A DNA stretch of 64,000 bases from Deltaproteobacteria bacterium HGW-Deltaproteobacteria-18 (GCA_002841885.1 PHBE01000003.1:62001-126000), one strand, 5' to 3'; positions 35,882-47,812 are shown, counted from the stretch's first letter. Made by a program: numbers and translations. Notes: generated from the letters alone by a model not told the origin.

Positions 35882-37167
35882 GCCTTCTCCGTGTGCTCAT
35901 GGGCACGTTTGGCCTTTAGTCCCGAAGAGGTCAATCCCACCGGGACGACGCGCAGAAGTTCGTGAGCCAAAGGGGGCGCGTCGCTGACCGAGCATTCGAC
36001 GTAAAATTCGTTCATTCCCGTGCCTCCATCTTCCATGGCTACATCCATGACCGGGAGTTTGAGCAGCTCAAGCAGAAAATCCTCGCGTTTGCGGGCCACC
36101 TCCCGGCGCAGGGCCTTGGCCCTCTCCCGGCGGATGTGGCCGGGCACGGAATTCTTGAAGAGTGCGGCCGGGGTACCCGGGCGCTCGGAATAAGGGAAGA
36201 CGTGCGCGTACGAGAGCGGCAGGCGCCGCACGACCTCCAGGGTTTCGTCCGCATGCGCCTGCGTTTCACCCGGAAAACCCGCGATGAGGTCCGCGCCAAG
36301 GCCGAAGACAGGCCAGATTTTGCGCAGGTCATGCAGAAAGTCGAAGATCTGCTCCGGTCCGTAGTGCCCCCGCCCCATGCGGCGCAGCACTTCCGGGCTG
36401 CCGCTCTGCAGGGAGACGTGCAGGTGCGGAGTCATGAGGCGGCTTTGCGCCAGGGTGGAGAGCGCCTTGGCGTTCAGGTCGCCGGGTTCCAGGGAGCCCA
36501 GCCGCAGCCGTGCCCGACCGGCCCAGCGGGGGGACAGGGCCCGGTCCACCGCGGCAAGAAGATCCCAGAAGTCTTCATTTGATGGCAGATCCCGGCCGTA
36601 ATGGCGCAGGTTGATGCCGCACAGGGAGATTTCGCGGATTCCGGCCTCAAGCAGACGCTCGGCCTCACCTATGACCTCTGCGGGAGGGCGGCTGACGGAG
36701 CGACCGCGCGTGGAGGGGATGATGCAGTAGGTACACCCGTGGGAGCATCCGTCCTGGACCTTGATCACGCCCCGGGCGCGGTTGTAGCCGGAGATGGCCG
36801 GCGTCGGAAAGGGGGCTTGCGCCTGGTCCGCGCTGCCGAGCCGAGTCTTGTCTTTCTGGGAGATGATCTCATCCACCGCGTCCATGGCCAGGATGCGTTC
36901 CCGGTCGGCCTCCACGGCGCAACCGGCCACGACAATCCACGGTTTGGGACTGTTTGAGGAAAGGCTTCGGACCAGTTTGGCCAGATCGAGCACCGCGCGC
37001 TCGGTCACGGCGCAGCTGTTGATGAGCACCAGGTCGGCCAGGGACGGGTCATGGGTTTCCATCAGGCCGTCCGCGACGAGGGTTTCGCGGATGGCCTGGG
37101 ATTCGTACTGGTTGACCTTGCAGCCCTGGGTGGTCAGAAAAAAAAGCTGTCCGGGTTCACGCCGCAC
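35878..37167 (-). CDS. mtaB: tRNA t6A37 methylthiotransferase (MtaB-like)
   Basis: Radical SAM methylthiotransferase of 429 residues that converts t6A37 to ms2t6A37. GTG start at 37167 has a strong GGAGG. The N-terminal MTTase cluster Cys are in TTQGCKVNQYES, NSCAVTE and AGCAVEAD. The radical SAM motif is CSHGCTYC in KVQDGCSHGCTYCIIP. The C-terminal part is TRAM-like. QGCKVNQ places it in the MtaB rather than the MiaB or RimO branch. It overlaps mnmA by 11 bp. Confidence 0.92.
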   Translation of the reverse strand: MRREPGQLFFLTTQGCKVNQYESQAIRETLVADGLMETHDPSLADLVLINSCAVTERAVLDLAKLVRSLSSNSPKPWIVVAGCAVEADRERILAMDAVDEIISQKDKTRLGSADQAQAPFPTPAISGYNRARGVIKVQDGCSHGCTYCIIPSTRGRSVSRPPAEVIGEAERLLEAGIREISLCGINLRHYGRDLPSNEDFWDLLAAVDRALSPRWAGRARLRLGSLEPGDLNAKALSTLAQSRLMTPHLHVSLQSGSPEVLRRMGRGHYGPEQIFDFLHDLRKIWPVFGLGADLIAGFPGETQAHADETLEVVRRLPLSYAHVFPYSERPGTPAALFKNSVPGHIRRERAKALRREVARKREDFLLELLKLPVMDVAMEDGGTGMNEFYVECSVSDAPPLAHELLRVVPVGLTSSGLKAKRAHEHTEKA

Positions 37168-38200
37168 GGGTCGCCTCCTGGATCACGCCGCCGGCCAGGA
37201 CCTGCCCATCGGGTGAATACACGGCGGCCACCTGGCCCGGAGTGGGAATGGGCCGTGGCTCCGGAAAGGCGATGGACATGCCGGATTGGTCCACGGTTAC
37301 GTGCGCAGGTTCCGGGAGCTGACGGTAGATCGTCTGCACGAGCACCTCCTCTGGCCAAAGTCCGGGCGCAAGGAGCAGGTTGGGGACGGCCGTGCGGCAG
37401 CCTGACGATATGGCCTCGGATTTGGGGCCGACGAGGAGCCGGTTGTGCACGAAGTCCTTGCCCGTCACGTAGAGGGGTTCGCGGTAGGCGATGCCCAGGC
37501 CCTTGCGCTGCCCCAGGGTATGGTTCCACAGGCCCGCGTGCCGGCCAAGCACCGTGCCGTCGGCCAGTGCGATGGGACCCGGACCGCCCAGCCGGATCTT
37601 TCTTTCCCGCAGAAAATCCCTGTAATCAGCGGGGATGAAACACACTTCCTGGCTTTCCCGTCCGGCGGGCGGCTCCATGTTGCGTTCGGCCAGGGCCAGC
37701 CGCACGGCGTTCTTGGTCCAGTCGGCCAGGGGGAAGAGGACATGCCCGAAACGTTCCCGAGGCACCCTGGACAGAAAATAGCTCTGATCCTTGCTTGCAT
37801 CGAGGCCCCTGTACAGGGCCGGGCCGTGCGCGGTGTGCAGCAGTCGGGCATAGTGGCCCGTGGCCAGCCGGTCCGCCCCGAGTTCCCGGACCCTGTCCAG
37901 CAGCAGTCCGAACTTGATGGCCGGATTGCAGGCCGCGCAGGGGTTGGGGGTCAGCCCGGCCTGATAGGCGCGCACAAAGGGGGCAACGACCAGTTCCTCG
38001 AATTCACGCCGCAGGTCCAGCAGATGGAAGGGCACGAAAAGGGTGGAGCACAGATCGCGTAGCCGTTCGTGCAGGACTTCGTCATCTGTACCCAGAAAAC
38101 GGGCGTGTACGGCCATGACCTCGGCTCCGGTTTCCCGGAGCAGAAGCAGGCTCATGAGGGAATCGGCCCCTCCACTCAGTGCGATTGCGGTTTTGTGCAT
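37157..38200 (-). CDS. mnmA: tRNA-specific 2-thiouridylase MnmA
   Basis: 347 residues; makes s2U34 in Lys, Glu and Gln tRNAs. PP-loop SGGADS at residues 9-14; catalytic cysteines in NPCAACNPAIKF and SQEVCFIPADY. The ATG at 38200 lies only 2 bases beyond the T-run of the gatA terminator, and no SD is visible. The Met is right for the family because the PP-loop follows at the usual distance. How it is expressed is unclear (see findings). Confidence 0.94.
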   Translation of the reverse strand: MHKTAIALSGGADSLMSLLLLRETGAEVMAVHARFLGTDDEVLHERLRDLCSTLFVPFHLLDLRREFEELVVAPFVRAYQAGLTPNPCAACNPAIKFGLLLDRVRELGADRLATGHYARLLHTAHGPALYRGLDASKDQSYFLSRVPRERFGHVLFPLADWTKNAVRLALAERNMEPPAGRESQEVCFIPADYRDFLRERKIRLGGPGPIALADGTVLGRHAGLWNHTLGQRKGLGIAYREPLYVTGKDFVHNRLLVGPKSEAISSGCRTAVPNLLLAPGLWPEEVLVQTIYRQLPEPAHVTVDQSGMSIAFPEPRPIPTPGQVAAVYSPDGQVLAGGVIQEATRAA

Positions 38201-38202
38201 GT

Positions 38203-38226
38203 AAAAAAAGGCCGGAAGATCCGGCC
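38203..38226 (-). terminator. Terminator between gatA and mnmA
   Basis: Stem GGCCGG/CCGGCC, loop AAGAT, followed by seven T on the minus strand. It begins 4 bp after the gatA stop and ends 2 bases before the mnmA ATG. Confidence 0.85.
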
Positions 38227-38230
38227 CGGG

Positions 38231-39697
38231 TTAAGCAAGCGGCGGCTTTGGCAGCTTTGGCAGGTGAGTTTCCAACGTCTGGGCCGCGGACAAGAGGCCC
38301 GCTTCATCCATGTTCCCGGCGAAGAGTTGCAGGCCGACGGGCATGCCGGAGTCCTTTCCGAGCCCGACAGGCAGGGAGAGACCGGGCAGTCCGCTCAGGT
38401 TCAGGGAGATGGTGAAGATGTCCGTCAGGTACATCTGCAGCGGATCGGCAGTGTTTTCTCCGATGGCGAAAGCCGTGGTCGGGCAGGCCGGACCGCAGAT
38501 CAGGTCGCATTTGTCCAGGGCGCTCAGGAAGTCCTGGCGGATCAGGCGCCGGACCTGGGCCGCCTTCCTGTAATAGGCCTCGTAGTAACCGGCCGAGAGC
38601 ACGTAGGTGCCGAGCATGATGCGGCGCATGACCTCTTCCCCGAAGCCTTCGGAGCGTGAGCGGGTGTACATGGTCGCAAGGTCCTGGGTCTGGCTGCTGC
38701 GGCGGCCGTAGCGCACCCCGTCAAAGCGGGCCAGGTTGGAGCTGGCTTCGGCCATGGCCAGGATGTAGTAGGTGGCGATGGCGTACTCCGTGTGCGGCAG
38801 TGACACGGGCACTACCTCTGCGCCCAGGGAGGCGGCCAGGTCGACGGCGCTGCGGCAGGCCGCGTCCACCTCGGCCGAGAGGCCTTCGCCCCAGTACTGT
38901 TCCGGCAGGCCCAGGCGCAGGCCCTTCAGCGAGTCGCTCCGGTTCAGGGCTTCGAGATAATCAGGGACCGGCGTGTTGACGCTGGTGGAGTCCTTGGGAT
39001 CGTGGCCCGCGATGACCTGCAGGATTTCCGCCGCATCGGCCACGGTGCGGGTCATGGGACCGGCCTGGTCCAGGGAGGAGCCGTAGGCGATGAGGCCGCG
39101 CCGTGAAACACGGCCGTAGCTGGGCTTGAGGCCCACGATGCCGCAGAAGCTGGCGGGCTGGCGGATGGAGCCGCCCGTGTCCGTGCCGATGGATGCGAAG
39201 CACTGTCCGGCTGCCACGCTGGCCGCGGAACCGCCGCTGGAGCCGCCGGGAACCCGCGCCGTGTCCCAGGGATTCCTGGTGACCTTGAACGCGGAATTCT
39301 CCGTGGACGAGCCCATGGCGAATTCGTCCATGTTGGCCTTGCCGAGGATGATGGCCCCGGCGTCTTTGAGTCTGGTCACGCAGTCGGCGTCGTAGACCGG
39401 GACGAAGTTTTCAAGAATTTTGGAGCCGCAGGTGGTGGGCATGCCCACGGTGGCCAGGACATCCTTTATGACGACCGGCACTCCCCACAGCGGCCTGGTT
39501 GCGTCCGGCCCCTTTTTGTCCATGGCCGCGGCCAGGCTCAGGGCTTCTTCCCCGGAGACATGCAGGAGGGCGTCAAGCCGTGGTTCGGTAGCGGCGATGC
39601 GCTCCAGGCAGGAAGTTGTCGCTTCCTGGGCGGTGACTTCGCCTGCGCGCAGGAGATCGCGGACCTGAGTCAGGGAATGGTGGAAAAGCTGTGACAT
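38231..39697 (-). CDS. gatA: Asp-tRNA(Asn)/Glu-tRNA(Gln) amidotransferase subunit A
   Basis: Amidase-signature subunit of GatCAB; 488 residues from the ATG at 39697 with AGAGGA SD. It supplies ammonia from glutamine to mischarged tRNA. Catalytic Lys is in [10 protein letters not shown], and the Ser pair in [14 protein letters not shown] and [10 protein letters not shown]. gatC is 40 bp upstream; gatB is not in the window, as often when split. Presence implies indirect Asn-tRNA or Gln-tRNA formation. Confidence 0.96.
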   Translation of the reverse strand: MSQLFHHSLTQVRDLLRAGEVTAQEATTSCLERIAATEPRLDALLHVSGEEALSLAAAMDKKGPDATRPLWGVPVVIKDVLATVGMPTTCGSKILENFVPVYDADCVTRLKDAGAIILGKANMDEFAMGSSTENSAFKVTRNPWDTARVPGGSSGGSAASVAAGQCFASIGTDTGGSIRQPASFCGIVGLKPSYGRVSRRGLIAYGSSLDQAGPMTRTVADAAEILQVIAGHDPKDSTSVNTPVPDYLEALNRSDSLKGLRLGLPEQYWGEGLSAEVDAACRSAVDLAASLGAEVVPVSLPHTEYAIATYYILAMAEASSNLARFDGVRYGRRSSQTQDLATMYTRSRSEGFGEEVMRRIMLGTYVLSAGYYEAYYRKAAQVRRLIRQDFLSALDKCDLICGPACPTTAFAIGENTADPLQMYLTDIFTISLNLSGLPGLSLPVGLGKDSGMPVGLQLFAGNMDEAGLLSAAQTLETHLPKLPKPPLA

Positions 39698-39737
39698 GAA
39701 AAATTCCTCTTGGAGCGGTTCTGAAGTGCGTCGCCGA

Positions 39738-40022
39738 TCAGACGATGCGCGGCACGATGAAGTATTCGCCGTCGGTCTCGGGGGCGTTGCGCAGGATCTC
39801 GGTGCGATCGAAATCCTTGCGGACTTCGTCCTCGCGCAGGAATCCGGGCTGCTCGACGGGAGTGTACATGGGTTCGACGCTGCTGGTGTCCAGTTCGTTG
39901 AGCTTGTCCATGTAGCCGAGGATGTCATCCATCTGGACGCTGAGGCCGGCGGCCTGTTCGGGGCTTATTTCGAGCCGGGACAGGGTGGCGATGGCCAGGG
40001 CTTTTTCAGGGCTTATTTTCAT
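39738..40022 (-). CDS. gatC: Asp-tRNA(Asn)/Glu-tRNA(Gln) amidotransferase subunit C
   Basis: 94 residues. GatC stabilises the GatA-GatB contact. [20 protein letters not shown] at the start and the [19 protein letters not shown] motif are typical. ATG 40022 has AAGGA SD; an ATG two codons earlier overlaps the SD. The start is 2 bp after the stop of the upstream lipoprotein gene. Confidence 0.94.
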   Translation of the reverse strand: MKISPEKALAIATLSRLEISPEQAAGLSVQMDDILGYMDKLNELDTSSVEPMYTPVEQPGFLREDEVRKDFDRTEILRNAPETDGEYFIVPRIV

Positions 40023-40024
40023 GC

Positions 40025-41959
40025 TCATCCTTGCTGCTTCTTGTTTTGAAGTTGGATTCGGCGTTCTTCGCGGCGAATCTGTCTCTGTTCCCTGGCCTGA
40101 CGGATTTTTTCCATGTCGGCCCGGATCATGCCCGATTGAGTCGGCTGGAACAGGAACAGGTCCTGGGAAGCCTGCCCTGCGTCCCAGTGCATGGGCGCCA
40201 GGGTCCAGGGCATGCGGCTGGCAGCCTCTGACAGGGCCTGGTTGAAGGCGGAGACGGAGTTCTGGCCGCCTCCGAGCAGGGCGGTGAAGCGCACGAAGTC
40301 GTAGCCCAGCGCCGCCCACATGTCCGCTTCTTCCCCGCCACCTTCCTCCATGCCGCGCTTCAGGCTCTGGGCGCTTTGGGAGGGGCTGTCGGTGCTCCAT
40401 GCGCCGGGAAAGAGCGTCAGGTCGAAGTATTGGGTTTCAAGGTTCGCTTCGCCCAGGCTCTGGCCCCAGAGTTGTGGTCCAAGGAAGATGAGCCGCGTTT
40501 CCTCGTAGTAATGGAAAAGCGGGGCCAGCTGCTGTACCCGGAAGAGGGAGTCGGGCAGGAAAACCGCCTGGAAGGGAGGCTCGGGGTTCAGGGTGTCCTT
40601 GGCTCCGCTGGCGCCCAGAATGGCGGCCACGGCCTTGCCCCAGGTCGGTGGGTTCTGGATGTCGTAGCTTCTCGTCGTGGAGATGCGCGCGCCCAGAATT
40701 CCTGCCTGCTCGCGAAAGATGTCGGCCATGGCCGTGCCGAACCGGTCCTGGGGATGCAGGATCGCGTAAGACGTGATTCCAAGCTGTTCGCAGCCCCGGA
40801 TGACGGCCCGGACCTGGTCCGCAGGGGTGCTGAAGAAGCGCCATGCTTCCTTGCCCTCGTCCTCGACGCTGGGCATGAAGGTCAGAAATCTGGATGTGCG
40901 GTGCAGGCCCGCCAAACGAATCTGTCCCCAGATCTCCTTGCGCAGCGGTCCGCCGATGATGGGCACGCCGCTCACGGCGCGCAATTCTTCCAGAAAGGTC
41001 GGAGATTCGGTATTGATGAGCTTGATCGCCGGGGCCTCGGTCTGGGCCCGGCTCTCGCGCCAGGCTGTGTCGGCGCCTTTGGCGATTTTCCAGCCTACCT
41101 GCGAATAGGGGCCGGAAAGGGGCAGGAGCAGGACCAAGCTCTGCCTGACCACGCCCATTTCCTGTTCCAGGGCCCGCAGCTGACCGGCAAAGAAATCCTT
41201 GTTGGCGAGACTGCCGCTGCGCACTATGGCGGACAGGCTGGGCCAGACGGCTGGCCAGTTGCCCTTGTCTTCAGTCAGAAGCTTCATGCTTCGCGCCCAG
41301 ACCACCATGGACCAGGGATAGGCGTTCGGATCGGCGCCAAGAGCGCTGTCCAGAATCCTGCGCAGCTCATCCACCTGCAGGGATTCCGCACGGCGCAGGG
41401 CGTCGGCTTCCATGGCCCCCCGTGTGCCGTCATCGGGCACGGCCTTGTAGACAAGGCCCATGGCTTCGAAGGCCAGGCCATATTCCGGGATGGCCCAGAA
41501 ATGGTCGGTCAATTCCATCCCGGCCGCCATGCGGGTGGTCCAGTCCAGGTCGGCGCGTCCGGCGAGATCAATGAGATAGCTCGCATAGGCGTCCCTGCCC
41601 TTGCGCGCCAGGAGAAGCTGGGCGTTGGCCTGGTTCCAGTCCCAGGAGGACGTGGCGGTTTTGTTTTCGGCCTGCCAGGCCTGCAGATTCTTTTCCGCCA
41701 GGTCGTATTCCCCGAGCTGCACCGCGCTGCCGACGGTATTGCGCCAGGCCTCGCCGCGGCCGGGGTCGCCCACGCGGCTTGTCTCCAGATACTTGGTATA
41801 ACGCTGGAGGGCTTTTTCCGGGTCCGCCGCCTTGTGCCCGGGCAGTGCGGAGGCGGGCTTTGCGTCGGGGGTGGAGTACACGATTTTCTTGGCGCAGGAG
41901 GCGGAGCCGAGAATCAGGGCCATGACGAGGATGCAGGAATAAAGTGATCGGAATTTCAT
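40025..41959 (-). CDS. LpoA-like lipoprotein with periplasmic-binding fold
   Basis: 644 residues from the ATG at 41959; an upstream in-frame extension is discarded. Signal MKFRSLYSCILVMALILG then SASC, with Cys22 as likely lipidation site, though the -3 residue is Ser rather than Leu. The N-terminal half has TPR-like helices (to about 290). The C-terminal half is a type-I periplasmic-binding fold (VLLLPLSGPYSQVGWKIAKG, PIIGGPL, YAILHPQDRFG). The architecture matches LpoA/YraM, an outer-membrane activator of PBP1A, or a related amino-acid-binding protein. It is directly upstream of gatC, an odd partner. Confidence 0.8.
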   Translation of the reverse strand: MKFRSLYSCILVMALILGSASCAKKIVYSTPDAKPASALPGHKAADPEKALQRYTKYLETSRVGDPGRGEAWRNTVGSAVQLGEYDLAEKNLQAWQAENKTATSSWDWNQANAQLLLARKGRDAYASYLIDLAGRADLDWTTRMAAGMELTDHFWAIPEYGLAFEAMGLVYKAVPDDGTRGAMEADALRRAESLQVDELRRILDSALGADPNAYPWSMVVWARSMKLLTEDKGNWPAVWPSLSAIVRSGSLANKDFFAGQLRALEQEMGVVRQSLVLLLPLSGPYSQVGWKIAKGADTAWRESRAQTEAPAIKLINTESPTFLEELRAVSGVPIIGGPLRKEIWGQIRLAGLHRTSRFLTFMPSVEDEGKEAWRFFSTPADQVRAVIRGCEQLGITSYAILHPQDRFGTAMADIFREQAGILGARISTTRSYDIQNPPTWGKAVAAILGASGAKDTLNPEPPFQAVFLPDSLFRVQQLAPLFHYYEETRLIFLGPQLWGQSLGEANLETQYFDLTLFPGAWSTDSPSQSAQSLKRGMEEGGGEEADMWAALGYDFVRFTALLGGGQNSVSAFNQALSEAASRMPWTLAPMHWDAGQASQDLFLFQPTQSGMIRADMEKIRQAREQRQIRREERRIQLQNKKQQG

Positions 41960-42005
41960 AAGGTATGGAGCCTGACAGGGGTCTGACGGGGTGTCCCGGT
42001 TGAAT

Positions 42006-42037
42006 AAAAAAAAGCCTGGCCCCGTCAAGGGCCAGGC
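42006..42037 (-). terminator. Terminator of dnaK
   Basis: Nine-bp stem GCCTGGCCC/GGGCCAGGC, 6-nt loop and eight T on the minus strand; 59 bp after the dnaK stop and upstream of the lipoprotein gene. Confidence 0.93.
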
Positions 42038-42095
42038 GTGGAGTATAGGGACCGGCAAATTGCCGTGTCAAGCCAATGCTTGCCGTGGTCTGAAC

Positions 42096-44003
<1,908 letters not shown>

Positions 44004-44051
44004 TGTGGTCTCCTCTGCGATATTTGAAATAATTATGTAAAAATCGGGCAC

Positions 44052-44079
44052 AAATTAACGCCTAAAAATTGCTTGTAAA
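44052..44079 (-). promoter_or_regulatory. Candidate promoter of dnaK
   Basis: TTTACA at 44079-44074, a 16-bp spacer and TAATTT at 44057-44052 on the minus strand, about 49 bp before the ATG. The elements suit a vegetative rather than a sigma32 promoter. No TTAGCACTC-type inverted repeat is present. Confidence 0.4.
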
Positions 44080-44182
44080 GGGCAGGAGAGGTTTTTTTTT
44101 GGCTGGAGGGTCCAGAGGGTAAACGGCGACGCATCCGGAAGCATGCTTCAGGGGAGGATGACAGGCGTGCGGGTCGTGCACG

Positions 44183-44214
44183 AAAAAGCCCCTGCCGTCA
44201 CTGACGGCAGGGGC
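44183..44214 (-). terminator. Terminator of gapA
   Basis: Nearly perfect palindrome, 12-bp stem GCCCCTGCCGTC/GACGGCAGGGGC with ACT loop, followed by five T on the minus strand. It lies 28 bp after the gapA stop. Confidence 0.93.
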
Positions 44215-44241
44215 CTTGGTTCGAATCGCTCGCCGGTTGGA

Positions 44242-45261
44242 TCAAAGGCCTTTTTGCGCCATCAGATGGGCCAAATCGGCCACGCGGCATGAATAGCCCC
44301 ATTCGTTGTCGTACCAGATCAGCACTTTGGCCAGGTTTCCGGCCTGGACAGTGGTGAAGTCCGCGTCCACCACGCCCGAGTGCGGATCGGCGATGAAATC
44401 CGAGGAGACCAGCGCCTCTTCGGCATACCCAAGGATGCCCTTGAGTTCGCCTGCGGCTGCGTCCTTGAATGCGGCCTTGAGTTCCTCGGCCGTCGTGTCG
44501 CGCTCGAGCACGGCCACGAAATCCACCAGGGAGACCGCAGGCACTGGCACGCGCACCGAATAGCCGTCAAAGCGCCCGGCCATCTCGGGGATGACCTTGG
44601 CCACGGCCTTGGCCGCCCCCGTGGAGGTCGGGATCATGTTGCAGGCGGCGGCCCTGGCCCGGCGCAGGTCCTTGTGCGGGAGATCGAGGATGCGCTGGTC
44701 GTTGGTGTAGGCGTGGACCGTGGTCAGCACACCCTTGGCCACGCCGAACTTGGCGTGCATGATCTTGACCGCCGGAGCCAGGCAGTTGGTCGTGCAGGAG
44801 GCGTTGGAGACGATGTGGTGGATGGCCGGGTCGTACTTGTCCTCGTTCACGCCGATGACCACGGTCAGGTCTTCGTCCTTGGAAGGCGCGGTGATGATGA
44901 CCTTCCTGGCCCCGCTCTCGAGGTGCTGCCCGGCGGTGGGGCCGGTGCGGAAGATGCCGGTGGACTCGATGACGATATCGACGCCGCACGACTTCCAGGG
45001 GATGAGCTTGGGATCGCGCTGGGCAAAGCTCTTTATCTCCCACTCGCCGCCCACCCGGATGGTGTCCGCGTCCGCCTCCACCGAAGGTGCGAAGTGCCCG
45101 TAGGAGGTATCGTGCCGGAGCAGGTGGGCGTTGGTCTGGGTGTCGAAGAGATCGTTGATGGCCACCACTTCCAGGGTGTCGCGATGGCGTTGCCAGATGG
45201 TCTTGAGCACCTGTCGGCCGATGCGGCCGAAGCCGTTTATTCCTATTCGTGTTTTTTCCAT
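44242..45261 (-). CDS. gapA: Glyceraldehyde-3-phosphate dehydrogenase
   Basis: 339 residues, type I NAD(P)-dependent enzyme of glycolysis/gluconeogenesis. The Rossmann start [16 protein letters not shown] and active-site [12 protein letters not shown] (catalytic Cys) are intact. ATG 45261 with GGGAG SD eight bases upstream. It follows the GAF gene by 10 bp, thus cotranscribed, and ends at a strong terminator. Confidence 0.97.
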   Translation of the reverse strand: MEKTRIGINGFGRIGRQVLKTIWQRHRDTLEVVAINDLFDTQTNAHLLRHDTSYGHFAPSVEADADTIRVGGEWEIKSFAQRDPKLIPWKSCGVDIVIESTGIFRTGPTAGQHLESGARKVIITAPSKDEDLTVVIGVNEDKYDPAIHHIVSNASCTTNCLAPAVKIMHAKFGVAKGVLTTVHAYTNDQRILDLPHKDLRRARAAACNMIPTSTGAAKAVAKVIPEMAGRFDGYSVRVPVPAVSLVDFVAVLERDTTAEELKAAFKDAAAGELKGILGYAEEALVSSDFIADPHSGVVDADFTTVQAGNLAKVLIWYDNEWGYSCRVADLAHLMAQKGL

Positions 45262-45271
45262 AAGATGCTCC

Positions 45272-45832
45272 CTAGTCTTCAAAAACCTGGTAGTCGTAAG
45301 CGTTTATGAGTTCCATCTGGCGCTTCAAGGTCTGGTGCATGCGCGCGTTTTCGATGGCGATGGCCGAAATGTTGGCGATGGCCTGCAGGAAGCCGATCTC
45401 TTCCTCGTCAAACTCGCGGCGCTCTCCGGTGTAGACCCGAAGCACACCGATGGGGCGGCTGCCTTCCACAAACAGGGGGGCCACCAGCACGGAAACCAGC
45501 CCTTCCTTGGCCGCTTCGCCGCCGTACTGGAAGCGCGGGTCCGAACCCGCATCGGCAATCTGGACCACCTTGCCGGTGAAAGCCTCGCGGTCCAGGCCGC
45601 TCTTGGCCACTTCGACCACGCCTTTTTTGGCGTAACGCTCGCTGAGGCCGAAATAGGCTGCAGGCTTCAGAACCTTGCCGCTGCGGTCGAGGAGGCGGAT
45701 GAAGCACCCCTTGACACCCATGGCCCGGGTCACCTGTTCCGCGATCCGGCTCAGCACCTCGCTCGGGTCGAGGCTTGAGTTCACCGTTCTGCTGACTTCG
45801 TAAATAATTTCGTAGAGGCGCTTTTTGCTCAT
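45272..45832 (-). CDS. Single GAF-domain protein
   Basis: 186 residues, essentially one GAF domain (about 15-170), with [22 protein letters not shown] and [23 protein letters not shown]. No output domain. GAF domains bind small ligands or redox groups; the ligand here is unknown. SD GGAGG before ATG 45832. It precedes gapA in one transcript. TTGTTC-18-TATGTT at 45896-45867 on the minus strand is a possible promoter. It might sense a metabolite and tune gapA, but that is inference. Confidence 0.88.
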   Translation of the reverse strand: MSKKRLYEIIYEVSRTVNSSLDPSEVLSRIAEQVTRAMGVKGCFIRLLDRSGKVLKPAAYFGLSERYAKKGVVEVAKSGLDREAFTGKVVQIADAGSDPRFQYGGEAAKEGLVSVLVAPLFVEGSRPIGVLRVYTGERREFDEEEIGFLQAIANISAIAIENARMHQTLKRQMELINAYDYQVFED

Positions 45833-46021
45833 GATTTCCTCCGTTCATGTCTGAAACTTCGCGAGAAACATACATGACAAAGGCTCAAGAGAACAACACC
45901 TTTTCGCTTCCGGCTCAAAATTATGAATTGAATGAACAAACAGGCCGGCTTTTTCCGCGAGTGTCTTGAGTTTTCCACATGCAGAGGATACGAGGCCCCA
46001 AAATCTTTTACAGGAGTATTT

Positions 46022-46438
46022 ATGGAACGCACTTTTTCCATCATCAAGCCCGACGCCGTGGCCCGCAACCTTCAGGGCGAAATCATGGCCATGATCCAGG
46101 GCGCAGGGCTGCGCGTCGTGGGCATGAAGATGATCCAGTTGACCAGATCCCAGGCCGAAGGCTTCTACGCCGTGCATAGCGAGCGTCCCTTTTTCGGCAG
46201 TCTTGTCGAGTACATGTGCTCCGGTCCGTGCGTGGTCATGTGCCTGGAAGGCGAGAATGCCGTGCAGAAGTACCGCGACCTGATGGGCGCGACCAACAAG
46301 GACAACGCCGCCGAAGGCACCATCCGCAAGAAATACGCGCTGGACATCGAAAAGAACTCCTGCCACGGTTCCGACGGTCAGGATACCGCAGCGGTCGAAA
46401 TCGCATACTTCTTCAACGCACTGGAGCTGGTGGGATAA
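46022..46438 (+). CDS. ndk: Nucleoside diphosphate kinase
   Basis: 138 residues from the ATG at 46022 with CAGGAG SD; the frame extends upstream without conservation. Makes NTPs from NDPs. [16 protein letters not shown] opens the protein, and the phospho-His is in [26 protein letters not shown]-17-TACGAG at 45966-45994 is a weak promoter candidate. It overlaps proC at TAATG. Confidence 0.96.
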   Translation: MERTFSIIKPDAVARNLQGEIMAMIQGAGLRVVGMKMIQLTRSQAEGFYAVHSERPFFGSLVEYMCSGPCVVMCLEGENAVQKYRDLMGATNKDNAAEGTIRKKYALDIEKNSCHGSDGQDTAAVEIAYFFNALELVG

Positions 46439-47229
46439 TGAAAAGATTCGGGTTCATCGGGCTTGGGAACATGGGTGGGGCCATCGCCAGGGGGTTGGCC
46501 GCAGGCGGAGCGTTCGCCCTGCACGGATTTGATCCCAGCGAGGGCATGTGCCGCAGGAATGCGGACATCATGAGCATCCATCCGACTGCCCAGGAACTGG
46601 TCAAGAATTCGGACTATGTCCTGCTGGCCGTCAAGCCGCAGGTCATGCGTCCGGTGCTGACCGGTCTGGTCCCGGCCCTTGGACCCGAAACCTGTCTTGT
46701 CTCCATCGCCGCCGGCGTCACTCTGGACCAGCTGGTCGAATGGTCCGGGAAAGAATGCCCCGTGGTTCGCGTCATGCCCAACACTCCGGCCATGGTCGGC
46801 AAGGGCGTGTATGCGCTGTGCTTCGACCACGAGCTCCTGGATGAGAGCTGCAGGCAGACTCTGCTGGACGTCTTTTCCTCCATCGGCCAGGCCCATGTGC
46901 TGCCGGAGAAGCTCTTTGACGCCTACACCGGGCTCATCGGTTCCGGGCCCGCCTACGTATACGCCTTCATGGAAGGCCTCATCGACGCCGGCGTCACCCT
47001 CGGGCTGACACGTGCCCAGGCCACCAGCATGGTCGCGGGGCTGGTCTCGGGATCGGCGCTCATGGCCGAGGCGGAGGGTGCCCATCCGACGCTTCTGAAG
47101 GAGATGGTCACCTCGCCCGGCGGGACGACCATCGCGGGCCTCAACGCCCTGGACGAACATCACTTCAAATTCGCGATCGGCCGGGCAGTCCGGGCGGCCG
47201 CCGAGCGCAGCAAGGAACTTGCGGATTAG
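46438..47229 (+). CDS. proC: Pyrroline-5-carboxylate reductase
   Basis: 263 residues; last step of proline synthesis. NAD(P) fold FGFIGLGNMGGAIARGL; conserved AVKPQVM, VRVMPNTPAMVGKGV, and C-terminal EMVTSPGGTTIAGLNAL. The ATG at 46438 overlaps the ndk TAA. The long frame upstream of it is a shadow of ndk. Confidence 0.96.
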   Translation: MKRFGFIGLGNMGGAIARGLAAGGAFALHGFDPSEGMCRRNADIMSIHPTAQELVKNSDYVLLAVKPQVMRPVLTGLVPALGPETCLVSIAAGVTLDQLVEWSGKECPVVRVMPNTPAMVGKGVYALCFDHELLDESCRQTLLDVFSSIGQAHVLPEKLFDAYTGLIGSGPAYVYAFMEGLIDAGVTLGLTRAQATSMVAGLVSGSALMAEAEGAHPTLLKEMVTSPGGTTIAGLNALDEHHFKFAIGRAVRAAAERSKELAD

Positions 47230-47246
47230 GGCGGCCAGGAGCCGCC

Positions 47247-47783
47247 TTGTTTATGCCGTATTCATTCCGTAGCGCACGCATCCTTGCCCAGCCCGTGACC
47301 GCAGTCGAGACTCCGGAAATCGAGTCTGTCTATGCCGGAAACAGGGAGCTGCTGCTTCTTCTGGACCGCGAAAACGATCCTCCCGTCCTGGCCCGCCGCT
47401 TTGTCGAGCATCGGAACCTGCCGCCCCGGGGCTGCCCGTCCTCCCTGTACAATCTCATTCTGCGCGAACCCATGGCCGGTGACGTCATCGGTCTTTTGAG
47501 CCTGTACACCGGCTATCCCAAGAGCGACGTCGCCTATGTCGGCGAACTTTTTCTGAGCGTCGAATTTCAGGGCATCGGCCTGGGCAGGGAAGCCTATCTC
47601 AGCCTTGAAGCCCTGCTGCGTCCGGGGTCCCTGACCCGTGTGCGGGTGGGGGTGGGGCTCAAGAACTGGAATGCCATGCGGTTCTGGATCAGGCTTGGTT
47701 TCATGCACGTCACCGGGATGAGCGGAGACCGTATTTTCGGCCCCGGCAAGCACGCTTTCCTCGAACTGCAGAAAAATCTGTGA
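47247..47783 (+). CDS. GNAT-family N-acetyltransferase
   Basis: 178 residues from TTG 47247, or 176 from ATG 47253. The AGGAG SD is five bases before the TTG and eleven before the ATG, so TTG is slightly favoured. The acetyl-CoA motif is QGIGLGREAYLSL; YVGELFLSVEFQ and NWNAMRFWIRLGF are typical GNAT strands. The acceptor is unknown. It follows proC by 17 bp and is probably in that operon. Confidence 0.85.
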   Translation: MFMPYSFRSARILAQPVTAVETPEIESVYAGNRELLLLLDRENDPPVLARRFVEHRNLPPRGCPSSLYNLILREPMAGDVIGLLSLYTGYPKSDVAYVGELFLSVEFQGIGLGREAYLSLEALLRPGSLTRVRVGVGLKNWNAMRFWIRLGFMHVTGMSGDRIFGPGKHAFLELQKNL

Positions 47784-47812
47784 TCCCGGCCGGATCAGTC
47801 GACGGTAATATC

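Noticed and set aside
44004-44241. CIRCE element or sigma32 promoter at dnaK
   Set aside because: No TTAGCACTC/GAGTGCTAA pair or CTTGAAA/CCCCAT pair found on either strand.
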